This document shows positions 34,996 through 42,956 of a DNA stretch of 64,000 nt, in pieces. The DNA comes from Oharaeibacter diazotrophicus (GTDB taxonomy: Bacteria; Pseudomonadota; Alphaproteobacteria; Rhizobiales; Pleomorphomonadaceae). The stretch lies in NCBI RefSeq assembly GCF_004362745.1, contig NZ_SNXY01000009.1, positions 310,001 to 374,000 on the forward strand, in the 5' to 3' direction. The notes beneath the pieces were generated by a model. The model saw only the letters and a list, made by a program, of their open reading frames with translations. It ran no database searches and was not told the DNA's origin. Each line of letters opens with the position of its first letter. The first letter of the stretch is position 1. A program made the position numbers and the translations under genes.

Positions 34996-36062
34996 ACACC
35001 GATCCGAACTCCGCCGCCGGCCCGCGCGTCGACATGGTCGCCGTCGCCAAGGACGAGGCCGGCATGCGCCTCGACCGCTGGTTCAAGGAGCACTACCCCG
35101 GCCTCGGCTTCGGCCACCTGCAGAAGCTGATCCGCTCCGGCCAGATCCGCGTCGACGGCGGCCGGGTGCAGACCTCGACCCGCCTCGCCGCCGGCCAGCA
35201 GGTCCGCGTGCCGCCGCTGCAATACGGCGATCAGGCCGCGACCTCGACGTCCTCCTTCGCCATCGACGGCACCGGCGCGCCGACGGCTCGGCCGAAGCAG
35301 GTCGCCTCGGCCAACGAGGCCGAGTACCTGCGCTCGATCACGCTCTACGAGGACGAGCACGTCTTCGTCTTCAACAAGCCGGCCGGCCTCGCCGTCCAGG
35401 GCGGCTCCGGCATGACGCGCCACATCGACGGCATGCTCGAGGCCTTCCGCGACAAGAAGGGCGTCAAGCCGCGCCTCGTCCACCGCCTCGACCGCGAGAC
35501 CGCCGGCTGCCTCCTGGTCGCGCGCACCCGCCTCGCCGCGGCGACGCTGGCGCGCACCTTCCAGACCCGCTCGGCCCGCAAGATCTACTGGGCGCTGGTC
35601 TACGGCATGCCGAAGCCGGCGCAGGGCCGGATCTCGACCTACCTGCGCAAGACGACCGCGCCCGACGGCGACATGATGGTCGTCGCCAAGCACGGCGACA
35701 AGGACGCCCAGCACGCCCTCACCTACTACTCGATCGTCGACCACGCCGGCGGCCGGATGTCCTGGCTCACCATGAAGCCGACCACCGGGCGCACCCACCA
35801 GCTCCGCGTCCACTGCCAGGCGATCGGCCATCCGATCATCGGCGACCCGCGCTACTTCGACATCGAAAACTGGGAAGTGCCGGGCGGCATCCAGAACCGG
35901 CTGCACCTGCTCGCCCGCCGCCTCACCATTCCCCACCCCGCCGGCACCGGCGTGATCGACGTCACCGCGCCGCTGCCGCCGCACATGCTGCAGTCGTGGA
36001 ACCTGCTCGGCTTCGAGGCCGACGGCGACGACCGCGCCGACCCGGCCTTCCCCGAGGACTGA
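34992..36062 (+). CDS. rluC: RluA family 23S rRNA pseudouridine synthase (RluC type)
   Basis: 356 residues, ATG at 34992 overlapping the crcB stop. An N-terminal S4 domain (MRLDRWFKEHYPGLGFGHLQ) is followed by the catalytic domain with KPAGLAVQGGSG, the active-site PRLVHRLDRETAGCLLVA (catalytic Asp in HRLDRET) and TGRTHQLRVHCQAIGHPIIG. It isomerises uridines in 23S rRNA. The crcB-rluC pair is a standard Rhizobiales arrangement, normally followed closely by a HAD phosphatase and ATP12. Confidence 0.94.
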   Translation: MNTDPNSAAGPRVDMVAVAKDEAGMRLDRWFKEHYPGLGFGHLQKLIRSGQIRVDGGRVQTSTRLAAGQQVRVPPLQYGDQAATSTSSFAIDGTGAPTARPKQVASANEAEYLRSITLYEDEHVFVFNKPAGLAVQGGSGMTRHIDGMLEAFRDKKGVKPRLVHRLDRETAGCLLVARTRLAAATLARTFQTRSARKIYWALVYGMPKPAQGRISTYLRKTTAPDGDMMVVAKHGDKDAQHALTYYSIVDHAGGRMSWLTMKPTTGRTHQLRVHCQAIGHPIIGDPRYFDIENWEVPGGIQNRLHLLARRLTIPHPAGTGVIDVTAPLPPHMLQSWNLLGFEADGDDRADPAFPED

Positions 36063-36123
36063 GCGCCCGCCGGCTCCGACCTTCGGTCGCGCCCGGCCGG
36101 CGCCCGGTCCGACGGCGACCGCC

Positions 36124-36146
36124 AAGTCCCCGCGGCGCGGGGACTT
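36124..36146 (+). terminator. Hairpin terminator after rluC
   Basis: AAGTCCCC (36124-36131) and GGGGACTT (36139-36146) pair around GCGGCGC, 62 bases after the rluC stop, followed by a short TCG. The U tract is only three bases (CTTTC), so efficiency is uncertain. Confidence 0.45.
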
Positions 36147-36300
36147 TCGACCGCCGCCCGCGCCGCCCGCCATGCGGGTGCGACGTCGTGTCGGGTGCGC
36201 TTCGCCATTGCTTCGCCACGAGCGCCCGGAAATACTTCCCGCCGAAGCGGGGACGGCGTTATGTGAGGCGCCGGCCACCGCCGTCCGGAGGAACGACCAC

Positions 36301-36834
36301 ATGAAGAGCCTTTTCGCCGCGTCGATCGCCGTCGCGGTCGCGTTCACGCCCGTCGTCGCGTCGGCGCACGGCCCGACCCGCCAGAAGGTCGAGATCACCA
36401 CCGAGGTCGCCGCGCCGGCCGACAAGACCTGGGCGGTCGTGTCCAACTTCGGCGACATGTCGTGGCTGCCGGTGGTGACCAAGCTCGAGGCGACCGGCAA
36501 CGACGTCGGCGCCGAGCGCACCATCACCCTGGCTAACGGCGAGGTGATCAAGGAGCGCATCGAGAAGTTCGACGCCGGCAAGATGATGATGATGTACCGG
36601 ATGGAAGCCGACAACATCAAGGCGCTGCCGGTCACCAACTATTCCTCGCGCCTGACCGTCAAGGACGCCGGCGGCGGCAAGTCCACCATCACGTGGTGGG
36701 GCGCGTTCTACCGCGGCTATCCGAACAACGATCCGCCGGCCGACCTCTCCGACGAGGCCGCGGTCAAGGCGATCACCGACCTCTACAACACCGGCCTCGC
36801 CGGCATGAAGAAGAAGATCGAAGGCGGCAGCTGA
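36301..36834 (+). CDS. Exported SRPBCC family protein, MxaD-like
   Basis: 177 residues, ATG at 36301 with GGAGGAACGACC just upstream. The signal peptide ends near VVASAHGP. The rest matches the MxaD-type START/polyketide-cyclase fold: VEITTEVAAPADKTWAVVSN, VGAERTITLANGEVIKERIE, KALPVTNYSSRLTVKDAGGG and AFYRGYPNNDPPADLSDEAA. MxaD is a periplasmic helper of PQQ-dependent methanol dehydrogenase in methylotrophs. No mxa, xox or pqq gene lies in the window. The stop overlaps the start of the propeller gene by one base (TGATG). Confidence 0.8.
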   Translation: MKSLFAASIAVAVAFTPVVASAHGPTRQKVEITTEVAAPADKTWAVVSNFGDMSWLPVVTKLEATGNDVGAERTITLANGEVIKERIEKFDAGKMMMMYRMEADNIKALPVTNYSSRLTVKDAGGGKSTITWWGAFYRGYPNNDPPADLSDEAAVKAITDLYNTGLAGMKKKIEGGS

Positions 36835-37787
36835 TGCGCCGGCGCACCGGGGCGGCGCTCGTCGCCCTGGTCCTCGCGTTCGCGGCCGCCCCGGCCCGCG
36901 CCGACGAGGCCTTCGTCACCAACCAGCAGAGCGACGACGTCTCCGTCGTCGATCTCGCCAGTGCGCGCGTCGTCGCCACCATCCCGGTCGGCGGCAAGCC
37001 CGCGGGCGTCGCCGTCGCGCCCGACGGCCGCGCCGTCTACGTCTCGAGCCCCGAGGGCAAGGCCCTCTCGGTGATCGACCCGGCGACCCGTACCGTCGTC
37101 GCCCGGATCGACGTCGGTGGCGGACCGGTCGGCATCGTGGTCTCGCCCGATTCGCGCACCGTGTTCCTCGCCGACTGGTTCGGCAACGCCGTGCTGCTGA
37201 TCGACGCCGAGACGCGGACGATCCGCGCCCGCGTGCCCGTCGGCACCGCCCCGGCCGGCCTCGCCGTCACCGCGGACGGGCGCACGCTCTACGTCTGCGA
37301 CCGCGACGACGACCGCCTCTCGGTGATCGACGTCGCCTCGGCCACCCGTACCGGTACGATCGCGGTCGGCACGCACCCCTTCGCCGTGACGCTGTCGCCG
37401 GACGGCCGCCACGCCTTCACTGCCAACGTTATGTCCAACGACGTCTCGGTGGTCGACCTCGCCGCCGGCCGGGAGATCACCCGAATCCCCACCGGCGAGA
37501 CGCCCTACGGCGTCGCCCTCGTCGGCGGCCGCGGCTTCGTCACCGACCAGCACGCCGACACGCTCACCGTGTTCGACGCCGCCAGCTTCGCCCCGATCGG
37601 CAGGATCGACACGCCGTCCTTCCCCGAGGGCATCCTCGGCGACGACGCCTCCGGCAAGGTCTGGGTCGCCGCCTGGGGTGACGACGTCTTCTTCTCGGTC
37701 GACCCGGCGAGCCTCGCGGTCGTCGACGAGATCCCCGTCGGCAAGGGCCCGCGCGCCTTCGGCCACTTCATCCGCCGGACGCCCTGA
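36834..37787 (+). CDS. Exported YVTN/YncE-type beta-propeller protein
   Basis: 317 residues with a signal peptide ending near APARADEA. About seven repeats of roughly 42 residues follow, each with a pattern like VDPATRTVVARIDVGGGPVG or VVDLASARVVATIPVGGKPA, the YVTN/YncE propeller. Such proteins often accompany PQQ-dependent dehydrogenases as periplasmic scaffolds. Coupling to the MxaD-like gene supports a shared periplasmic role, which is inferred. The 3' end overlaps the convergent sulfotransferase gene by 20 bases. Confidence 0.85.
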   Translation: MRRRTGAALVALVLAFAAAPARADEAFVTNQQSDDVSVVDLASARVVATIPVGGKPAGVAVAPDGRAVYVSSPEGKALSVIDPATRTVVARIDVGGGPVGIVVSPDSRTVFLADWFGNAVLLIDAETRTIRARVPVGTAPAGLAVTADGRTLYVCDRDDDRLSVIDVASATRTGTIAVGTHPFAVTLSPDGRHAFTANVMSNDVSVVDLAAGREITRIPTGETPYGVALVGGRGFVTDQHADTLTVFDAASFAPIGRIDTPSFPEGILGDDASGKVWVAAWGDDVFFSVDPASLAVVDEIPVGKGPRAFGHFIRRTP

Positions 37788-38586
37788 GCGCGCCGGCGGC
37801 CGCCGCCGCCGCGATCCCGTCCCAGGGCCGGGCATCGGCGCACAGCCGCTCGTGGACCGCCCGCGCCGGCGAGCGCTCGTACCATTCCCGCTGCTCGTCC
37901 GGCAGCGCCGCGGCCTCGACCCGATGCAGCGCGGCCTCGACGTTGGCGACCGCCGCCGCCTGCCGCGCCGGATCCGCCGGCAGCCCGGCGTGGCGGCGGA
38001 CGTCCTCGACGAAGCCCGCGGGATCCTCGAGATGGCGGGTGTAGGCGATCGGCGTCGTCCGCTCCGCCAGCGCCGGCACCTCCCGGGTCAGGATGCTCGC
38101 CAGCGCCGCATGGTCGCGGGCATGGCCGTAGAGGAAGGCGGTCACCGCCTCGAACAGCGCGCGCGGTTCCGCCATCCGAGGCGTGAAGGCGCGCTGCGAC
38201 ACCGCGCTCTCCAGCGGATGGCGGAACGGCACCAGGATCCGCGCCCCGCCGGCCTCCCACGCGCGCCACTGCCCGATCCGGCCCGGCGCCGTCATGTTGG
38301 CGAGGCCGATCTTGACCGCCCGCCCGTCGACCGGCCCGACCCGGGCGACCTCGCCCACGGTCAGCCCACGCGCAAGCACCTCGGGATCCTCGTAATAGCC
38401 CCTGGGATTGGCGTCTTCGCCGAGGTCGTCGCGGCGGACCCGTCCGATCCACGGCATCCCCAGCAGCGCCAGCGTCTGCATCAGCAGGGAAGAACCGGTG
38501 CGCGGGTGCGCCAGCACGATGCAGGGCCGGTCGACGGCGGCCGGTTCGGACGACCGGTCGGTGCGGGGATCGGACGGGGACGACAT
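37768..38586 (-). CDS. Sulfotransferase family protein
   Basis: 272 residues from the ATG at 38586. The PAPS 5'-phosphosulfate loop is VLAHPRTGSSLLMQTLALLG (27-35 core), and a 3'-phosphate-binding element follows in ILVPFRHPLESAVSQRAF. The C-terminal part is helical. It transfers sulfate from PAPS to an acceptor that the sequence does not reveal. It is divergently transcribed from the precursor-like peptide and cyclase homologue, so it may tailor the peptide. That link rests only on position. Confidence 0.8.
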   Translation of the reverse strand: MSSPSDPRTDRSSEPAAVDRPCIVLAHPRTGSSLLMQTLALLGMPWIGRVRRDDLGEDANPRGYYEDPEVLARGLTVGEVARVGPVDGRAVKIGLANMTAPGRIGQWRAWEAGGARILVPFRHPLESAVSQRAFTPRMAEPRALFEAVTAFLYGHARDHAALASILTREVPALAERTTPIAYTRHLEDPAGFVEDVRRHAGLPADPARQAAAVANVEAALHRVEAAALPDEQREWYERSPARAVHERLCADARPWDGIAAAAAAGALRASGG

Positions 38587-38744
38587 GGCCGAACGTCTAC
38601 AGGACGCGGCGCCGGCGCGAAACGCCCGATGCGCGGAACCGTCGCCGGATCCGCCGGCCCGTCGCTCGGGCCCCGACCAGGGAATCGAGCGTCGCCCCCC
38701 GCGAAATCGCCTGTGCGGGGACCGCGGCCCGAGCGAGATCGCCG

Positions 38745-38774
38745 TTGATTTCACGACGCGCCGTGGACTAGATG
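38745..38774 (+). promoter_or_regulatory. Candidate sigma70 promoter of the peptide/cyclase pair
   Basis: TTGATT (38745-38750), 18 bases, then TAGATG (38769-38774) sits about 47-76 bases upstream of the peptide start at 38821. Both hexamers keep the key positions but are not perfect. It lies in the 234-base gap to the divergent sulfotransferase gene. Confidence 0.45.
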
Positions 38775-38820
38775 ATTTCTCGACTCGTGTACCGAACAGT
38801 CCCCGGGGGGAGCAACGTTC

Positions 38821-39000
38821 ATGCCGTCGGAAGACGTGAAGACGACATTTGCCGCCGACCGCGGCACCGAGCGGACCGCGCCGCGTCCGCGTTGGCGCAA
38901 GCCCAACGTCGTCGCCTACGAGTTGGAGGCCGTCACCGAGACCCGCACCTGCGGCGGCGGGTCCGATTCGTTCCCCGGCTGGTGCGCCACCGCGTCCTGA
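38821..39000 (+). CDS. Candidate RiPP precursor peptide (lasso-like), 59 residues
   Basis: 59 codons, ATG at 38821 behind a GGGGGGAG site, TGA at 38998-39000. A charged leader ends in W25-R-K-P28-N-V-V-A-Y33-E-L35, resembling the aromatic-x-x-Pro-x-(L/V) recognition motif of lasso leaders. It continues VTETR, then TCGGGSDSFPGWCATAS with C44, D49 and C55. D49 is the only acidic residue after E40, so a lactam could use T43 (7-residue ring, T41 at -2) or earlier residues. A Gly45 start would follow the usual T-x-Gly rule but leaves no ring acid. A C44-C55 disulfide is possible. The cyclase homologue starts 67 bases downstream. Confidence 0.6.
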   Translation: MPSEDVKTTFAADRGTERTAPRPRWRKPNVVAYELEAVTETRTCGGGSDSFPGWCATAS

Positions 39001-39067
39001 GCGCGGACCCGTTCACCGCTCCCGTGCCCGGTTGCCGGATCGTCACGGCCACATCGGATCAACGGTC

Positions 39068-40960
39068 GTGAACCCATCCCACCGCCGCCCGCCGCTCGGC
39101 GGCGCCGAGGCCGGCTTCGTCGGCCTCCTGTCGCGCGAACCGTCCGAAGCGCTCCTGCGCCGTCTCGGCGCGCATCCCGGCCGGTCGTTCGGCTGCGGGC
39201 CCGTCCGCCTCGTCGGCCCGGCCGGCACGACCCGTGGCGACGGCCGCACCCACGTCTTCGCCTTCGCCGGCCGGCTGGTCGACGCCGACGAGGCCGCAGA
39301 CCGCGACGGTGACCCGGGGCGCGACGGCGCCTTCGCCGCCCTCGACCGATTCCGCCGCCACGGCCCCGACGGCATCGCCGGCTGGCGCGGCCATTTCGCC
39401 TTGGCGCATTTCGATGCCGGCGCCGCCCGGCTGTGGCTCGCCGCCGACCACCTCGGCCGGCGCACGGTCTACCACGCCCGCGTCGAGGGCGGCGTCGCCT
39501 TCTCGTCCAGCCTGCGTGCCCTCCTCGCGCTGCCGGGCGTGCCGCACGACCCCGACGAACACTATCTCGCCGCGACCTTCTCCGACGTGCCGCCGGAGCC
39601 CGACGCCACGCCCTACGCGGCGGTGCGCCGGGTGCCCGCCGCCACCGCCGCCGCCTTCGACGTCGACGGCGGCCTTCGGCTCCATCGTTACTGGCACCCG
39701 GATCTCGCGCGGCGCCTGCCCCGGCGGCGCGACGACGACCACGTCGAGGAGGCCCGCGCCCTGCTCGACCGTGCGGTGGCGCGCGGCCTGCGCGGGGCCG
39801 GCACCGTCGTCTGCCAGCTCTCCGGCGGCTTCGATTCGGGCGCCGTCGCCGCCACGGCGGCGCGGCTTCGCGGCGACGCGCCCCTCCCCGTCCTGACCGT
39901 GGCGCCGCCGGACGGCGTCGCCCGTTTCGAGCACCCGGGCGCGATCGGCGACGAGCGCCCGCTCGCCGCGGCCGTCGCCGCGATGCATCCCAACATGATC
40001 TGGGAGGCGGTGTCGTCGGCCGGGCTCCACGCCTACGACGACAACCCCGTCCGGCTGTTCCTCTCGATGGCGGCGCCCACGCGGGGCAGCCTCAACGTCG
40101 GCTGGTACGCTCCGCTGTTCGAGCGCGCCCGTGCGCTCGGCGCCAGCACGATTCTCACCGGCGGCCTCGGCAACATGACGCTGAGTTGGGACGGCCTCTG
40201 CGGGCTCGCCTCGATGGCGCGGCGCGGCGACTGGGTCCGGTTGTGGCGCGAGGCGCGGGCGATCGGCCGGATGCAGGGCCGCTCGCCCGTCGCGGTGCTG
40301 CGCCGCCACGCGATCGTGCCGCTGCTGCCGCCTCGGCTGCAGGCCCGCTGGTCCGCCTTCCGCGGCGGCCTGCCGCCCGAGGGCGAGACCTCCAGCCCGA
40401 TCCATCCGGATTTCGCCCGTGCCCACGGCATCCCCGAGCGCCGCCTCGCCTTCGGCCTCGACTACGACGGCGACACCGACGCCACCCGCCGGCGCTGGCT
40501 GAGCTACGTCCAGTCGAACCCGCCGACGGCGGACATGACCGAGGCGCTGTTCGGCGTCGCCTCCTACGCGCCGCTGTCGGACGTCGACCTCCTGGAGTTC
40601 TGCTTCGCGCTGCCCGACGAGCAGTATCTCCGCGACGGCCGCACCCGCTGGCTCGCCCGCCGGGTCCTCGCCGACCGGCTGCCGCCGGCGGTGCTCGACG
40701 AGACCCGGCGCGGCTTCCAGTGCGCCGAATTCCTGCACCGGCTCTCGCTGCAGCGCGAGCGCATCGTCGAGGGCGTCGCGGCGCTCGAACGCTCCCCGCT
40801 CGCCGGCCGCGTCCTCGACGTCGAGCGGATGCGCCGCATCGTCGACGCCGAGTGGCCGACCGACGCCGCCGGCACCGGCTTCGGCGACTACGGCGGCGTC
40901 CTCCACCGCGGCCTCCACTACGGCCTGTTCCTGCGCTGGATCGAGGGCGGCAACGGCTGA
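39068..40960 (+). CDS. Asparagine synthetase-like protein, probable lasso-type macrolactam cyclase
   Basis: 630 residues, GTG start at 39068; no better start is seen and the ribosome binding site is weak. The N-terminal domain keeps the glutaminase fold (GHFALAHFDAGAARLWLAAD) but lacks the catalytic N-terminal Cys. The synthetase half has the ATP-pyrophosphatase loop QLSGGFDSGAV (S252-S257). The aspartate-site motif GADE of true asparagine synthetases is replaced by GGLGNMTLSWDG (365-376). This matches lasso cyclases (McjC type), which activate an Asp/Glu side chain, rather than an asparagine-making enzyme. No B1/B2 gene is adjacent. Confidence 0.75.
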   Translation: MNPSHRRPPLGGAEAGFVGLLSREPSEALLRRLGAHPGRSFGCGPVRLVGPAGTTRGDGRTHVFAFAGRLVDADEAADRDGDPGRDGAFAALDRFRRHGPDGIAGWRGHFALAHFDAGAARLWLAADHLGRRTVYHARVEGGVAFSSSLRALLALPGVPHDPDEHYLAATFSDVPPEPDATPYAAVRRVPAATAAAFDVDGGLRLHRYWHPDLARRLPRRRDDDHVEEARALLDRAVARGLRGAGTVVCQLSGGFDSGAVAATAARLRGDAPLPVLTVAPPDGVARFEHPGAIGDERPLAAAVAAMHPNMIWEAVSSAGLHAYDDNPVRLFLSMAAPTRGSLNVGWYAPLFERARALGASTILTGGLGNMTLSWDGLCGLASMARRGDWVRLWREARAIGRMQGRSPVAVLRRHAIVPLLPPRLQARWSAFRGGLPPEGETSSPIHPDFARAHGIPERRLAFGLDYDGDTDATRRRWLSYVQSNPPTADMTEALFGVASYAPLSDVDLLEFCFALPDEQYLRDGRTRWLARRVLADRLPPAVLDETRRGFQCAEFLHRLSLQRERIVEGVAALERSPLAGRVLDVERMRRIVDAEWPTDAAGTGFGDYGGVLHRGLHYGLFLRWIEGGNG

Positions 40961-41044
40961 CGGACCGCCCCGCTCGCCGGGTTTGCCCTTCCCGCCCCGA
41001 ACCGCTACATCGGGGCTGACCGCCCTCCGCAACCGGAACCGCCC

Positions 41045-41719
41045 TTGCGCCTCGTCCTCTTCGACTGCGACGGCACCCTGGTCGACAGCCAGGTGATGAT
41101 CGTCTCCTCCATGACCCGCGCCTTCGAGAGCGCCGGCCTCGCCGCGCCGCCGCGCGAGGAGATCCTGTCGATCGTCGGCCTGTCCCTGCCGATCGCGATC
41201 GCCCGCCTCGCCGGACATCGCCCCGGCGCCTCGGTCGAGACGCTGGTCGAGGCCTACAAGGCCTCGTTCGCCGACCTGCGCAACTCGACGCTCCACCGCG
41301 AGCCGCTCTATCCCGGCGCCCGCGAGACCGTCGAGGCGCTCGCCGGCCGGCCGGACACGCTGCTCGGCATCGTCACCGGCAAGTCGCGTCGCGGCGTCGA
41401 CGCCATCCTCGCCCACACCGGGCTCGGCGATGCCTTCGCCGTCGTCCGCACCGCCGACGACGCGCCCTCGAAGCCGCATCCGGGCATGGTGCTCGACGCC
41501 ATCGCCGCGGTCGGCGCCGACGCCCGGCGCACCGTCGTGATCGGTGACACCACCTACGACGTCGAGATGGCGCTCGCCGCCGGCACCCGCGCGGTCGGCG
41601 TCACCTGGGGCTATCACCACCGCGCCGACCTCGCCGCCGCCGGCGCCGACCGCATCGTCGAGCGCTTCGACGAGGTCGCCATCGCCGTCGACGACCTGAT
41701 CGGCCCGGGAGAGACCTGA
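41045..41719 (+). CDS. HAD-IA family phosphatase (phosphoglycolate phosphatase-like)
   Basis: 224 residues with a TTG start at 41045; no ATG lies nearer the first motif. Motif I RLVLFDCDGTLVDSQ, motif II GIVTGKSRRGVD, motif III lysine in DDAPSKPHPGMVLDA and motif IV VVIGDTTYDVEMALAAG are intact. Its stop overlaps the ATP12 start (TGATG), so the two are coupled. In many Rhizobiales this HAD-ATP12 pair follows rluC directly; here about 5 kb of other genes intervenes. Confidence 0.88.
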   Translation: MRLVLFDCDGTLVDSQVMIVSSMTRAFESAGLAAPPREEILSIVGLSLPIAIARLAGHRPGASVETLVEAYKASFADLRNSTLHREPLYPGARETVEALAGRPDTLLGIVTGKSRRGVDAILAHTGLGDAFAVVRTADDAPSKPHPGMVLDAIAAVGADARRTVVIGDTTYDVEMALAAGTRAVGVTWGYHHRADLAAAGADRIVERFDEVAIAVDDLIGPGET

Positions 41720-42492
41720 TGCGCGACATCCTGACCGACGCCGCCGCCGAGGGCGCGCGCGTCGAGGACCCCGCCGAGACCGCGCGCCGCCACGCCCGCC
41801 AGAGCCTGCCGAAGCGCTTCTACGCCGAGGCCGGCGTCGCCGAGGCCGAGGGCGGCTTCGCCGTCGTGCTCGACGGCAAGCCGGTCCGCACCCCCGCCCG
41901 CAACGCCCTGGTGGTGCCGCGCCGCGGCGTCGCCGAGGCGCTCGCGGCCGAATGGGGCGCCCAGGGCGAGTTCGTCGATCCCGCCACCATGCCGGCGACC
42001 CGGCTCGCCAACTCGGCGATCGACGGCGTCGCGGTCGAGACCGCCGCCGTCGCCGACGAGACCGCCCACTATGCCGGTTCCGACCTGCTGCTCTACCGCG
42101 CCGAGGCCCCCGAGCGCCTCGCCGCGCGCCAAGCCGCGGCCTGGGATCCGGTCGTCGCCTGGGCGGAGGAGCGCTTCGGCGTCCGCTTCCGCCTCGTCGC
42201 CGGCGTGATGCCGGTCGAGCAGGACGGCGCCGTCGTCCGCGCCGTCCGCGACGCCATGCCCGAGGATCCCTTCGTCCTCGCGGGCCTCAACACCGCGACC
42301 TCCCTGACCGGCTCGGTCCTCCTCGCCTTCGCCGTCCTCGACGGCCGCCTCGGCGCCGACGACGCCTGGGCCGCCGCCCACGTCGACGAGGACTGGAACG
42401 CCGAGCTCTGGGGCGAGGACGAGGAAGCCGCCCGCCGCCGCGCCTACCGCCGCGCCGAGATGGACGCCGCCGTCCTGCTGATGCGCGGCTGA
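41719..42492 (+). CDS. ATP12 family chaperone protein
   Basis: 257 residues, ATG at 41719. The N-terminal LPKRFYAEAGVAEAEGGFAV with LDGKPVRTPARNALVVP, then ADETAHYAGSDLLLYRAEAP and the C-terminal AWAAAHVDEDWNAELWGEDE are ATP12 signatures. It is a chaperone for assembly of the F1 alpha subunit of ATP synthase, by homology with mitochondria. It thus complements the F0 operon at 12.6-15.6 kb functionally, not positionally. Confidence 0.92.
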   Translation: MRDILTDAAAEGARVEDPAETARRHARQSLPKRFYAEAGVAEAEGGFAVVLDGKPVRTPARNALVVPRRGVAEALAAEWGAQGEFVDPATMPATRLANSAIDGVAVETAAVADETAHYAGSDLLLYRAEAPERLAARQAAAWDPVVAWAEERFGVRFRLVAGVMPVEQDGAVVRAVRDAMPEDPFVLAGLNTATSLTGSVLLAFAVLDGRLGADDAWAAAHVDEDWNAELWGEDEEAARRRAYRRAEMDAAVLLMRG

Positions 42493-42956
42493 GGGCGGCC
42501 GCCGGAAGAACGGAAGCGGTGCGGCTCCCGAACGGCGTCCCTGCCCCCGCCTGCGCGGGCCGCCTTTCCACCCTCCCCCTCGTGGGGAGGGTCTGCGCGG
42601 AGCGACGGGGTGGGGTGGTGCGGCGTATCGGGGGACATGCTCTGTCCGACAAGGCATGGAGCCTCACCGCCGGACGTCCGCGTCACCCGCCGGCCGACGG
42701 CCGTCGACCCTCCCGACGGAGTTGGTGACGTCGAACATCGCCAGCCTGCCATGACCGCCTCGATCAGGCGATTGGCAGAGACTTGCGCACGTTACCGCCC
42801 CGCCGCCGTGGGCCGCATCCCGACCTCCATGGCACGGGCCGAGTGCCCTGCCTTCCCCCCATCCATCGCCGCCGTCGATGGATCCGAGCAGTCCTATGCG
42901 TTGGATCGCGCTCCGCGGCGCCGGTAGGATTCGCCTCCCCCGGCCCCGGAGCCACG
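42493..42956. other. 464-base intergenic region without a supported gene
   Basis: It contains one copy of a dispersed GC palindromic repeat (42571-42616) and a hairpin ATCCATCG/CGATGGAT (42861-42868 and 42876-42883). A 105-codon frame at 42610-42927 looks like a high-GC artefact (Arg/Pro-rich, no homology). The promoter of the EamA gene is expected in the last 100 bases. Confidence 0.5.
42571..42616. repeat. Dispersed GC palindromic repeat, copy A
   Basis: CCCTCCCCCTCGTGGGGAGG, then GTCTGCGCGGAGCGACGGGG and a TGGGGT tail. The first 20 bases fold on themselves. The same pattern, with variation, occurs twice between gcvPA and gcvPB (47044-47086 and, inverted, 47116-47166), so it is a mobile-like or conserved intergenic element. 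Confidence 0.65.

Noticed and set aside
38821-39000. Peptide gene as a random short frame
   Set aside because: Kept as a real candidate because it has a good ribosome binding site, a leader-like motif, paired cysteines and lies directly upstream of a lasso-cyclase homologue.
38849-40960. Longer 703-codon version of the asparagine-synthetase-like gene
   Set aside because: The extra codons overlap the 59-codon peptide gene in another frame and show no homology; the GTG at 39068 fits the domain start.
36301-41044. Prophage, integrase or IS element as carrier of the accessory block
   Set aside because: No transposase, integrase, tRNA gene or flanking direct repeat was found in or around the block.
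42610-42927. 105-codon plus-strand frame in the intergenic region
   Set aside because: Composition is Arg/Pro-rich, the frame overlaps the palindromic repeat zone, and it has no ribosome binding site or motif.
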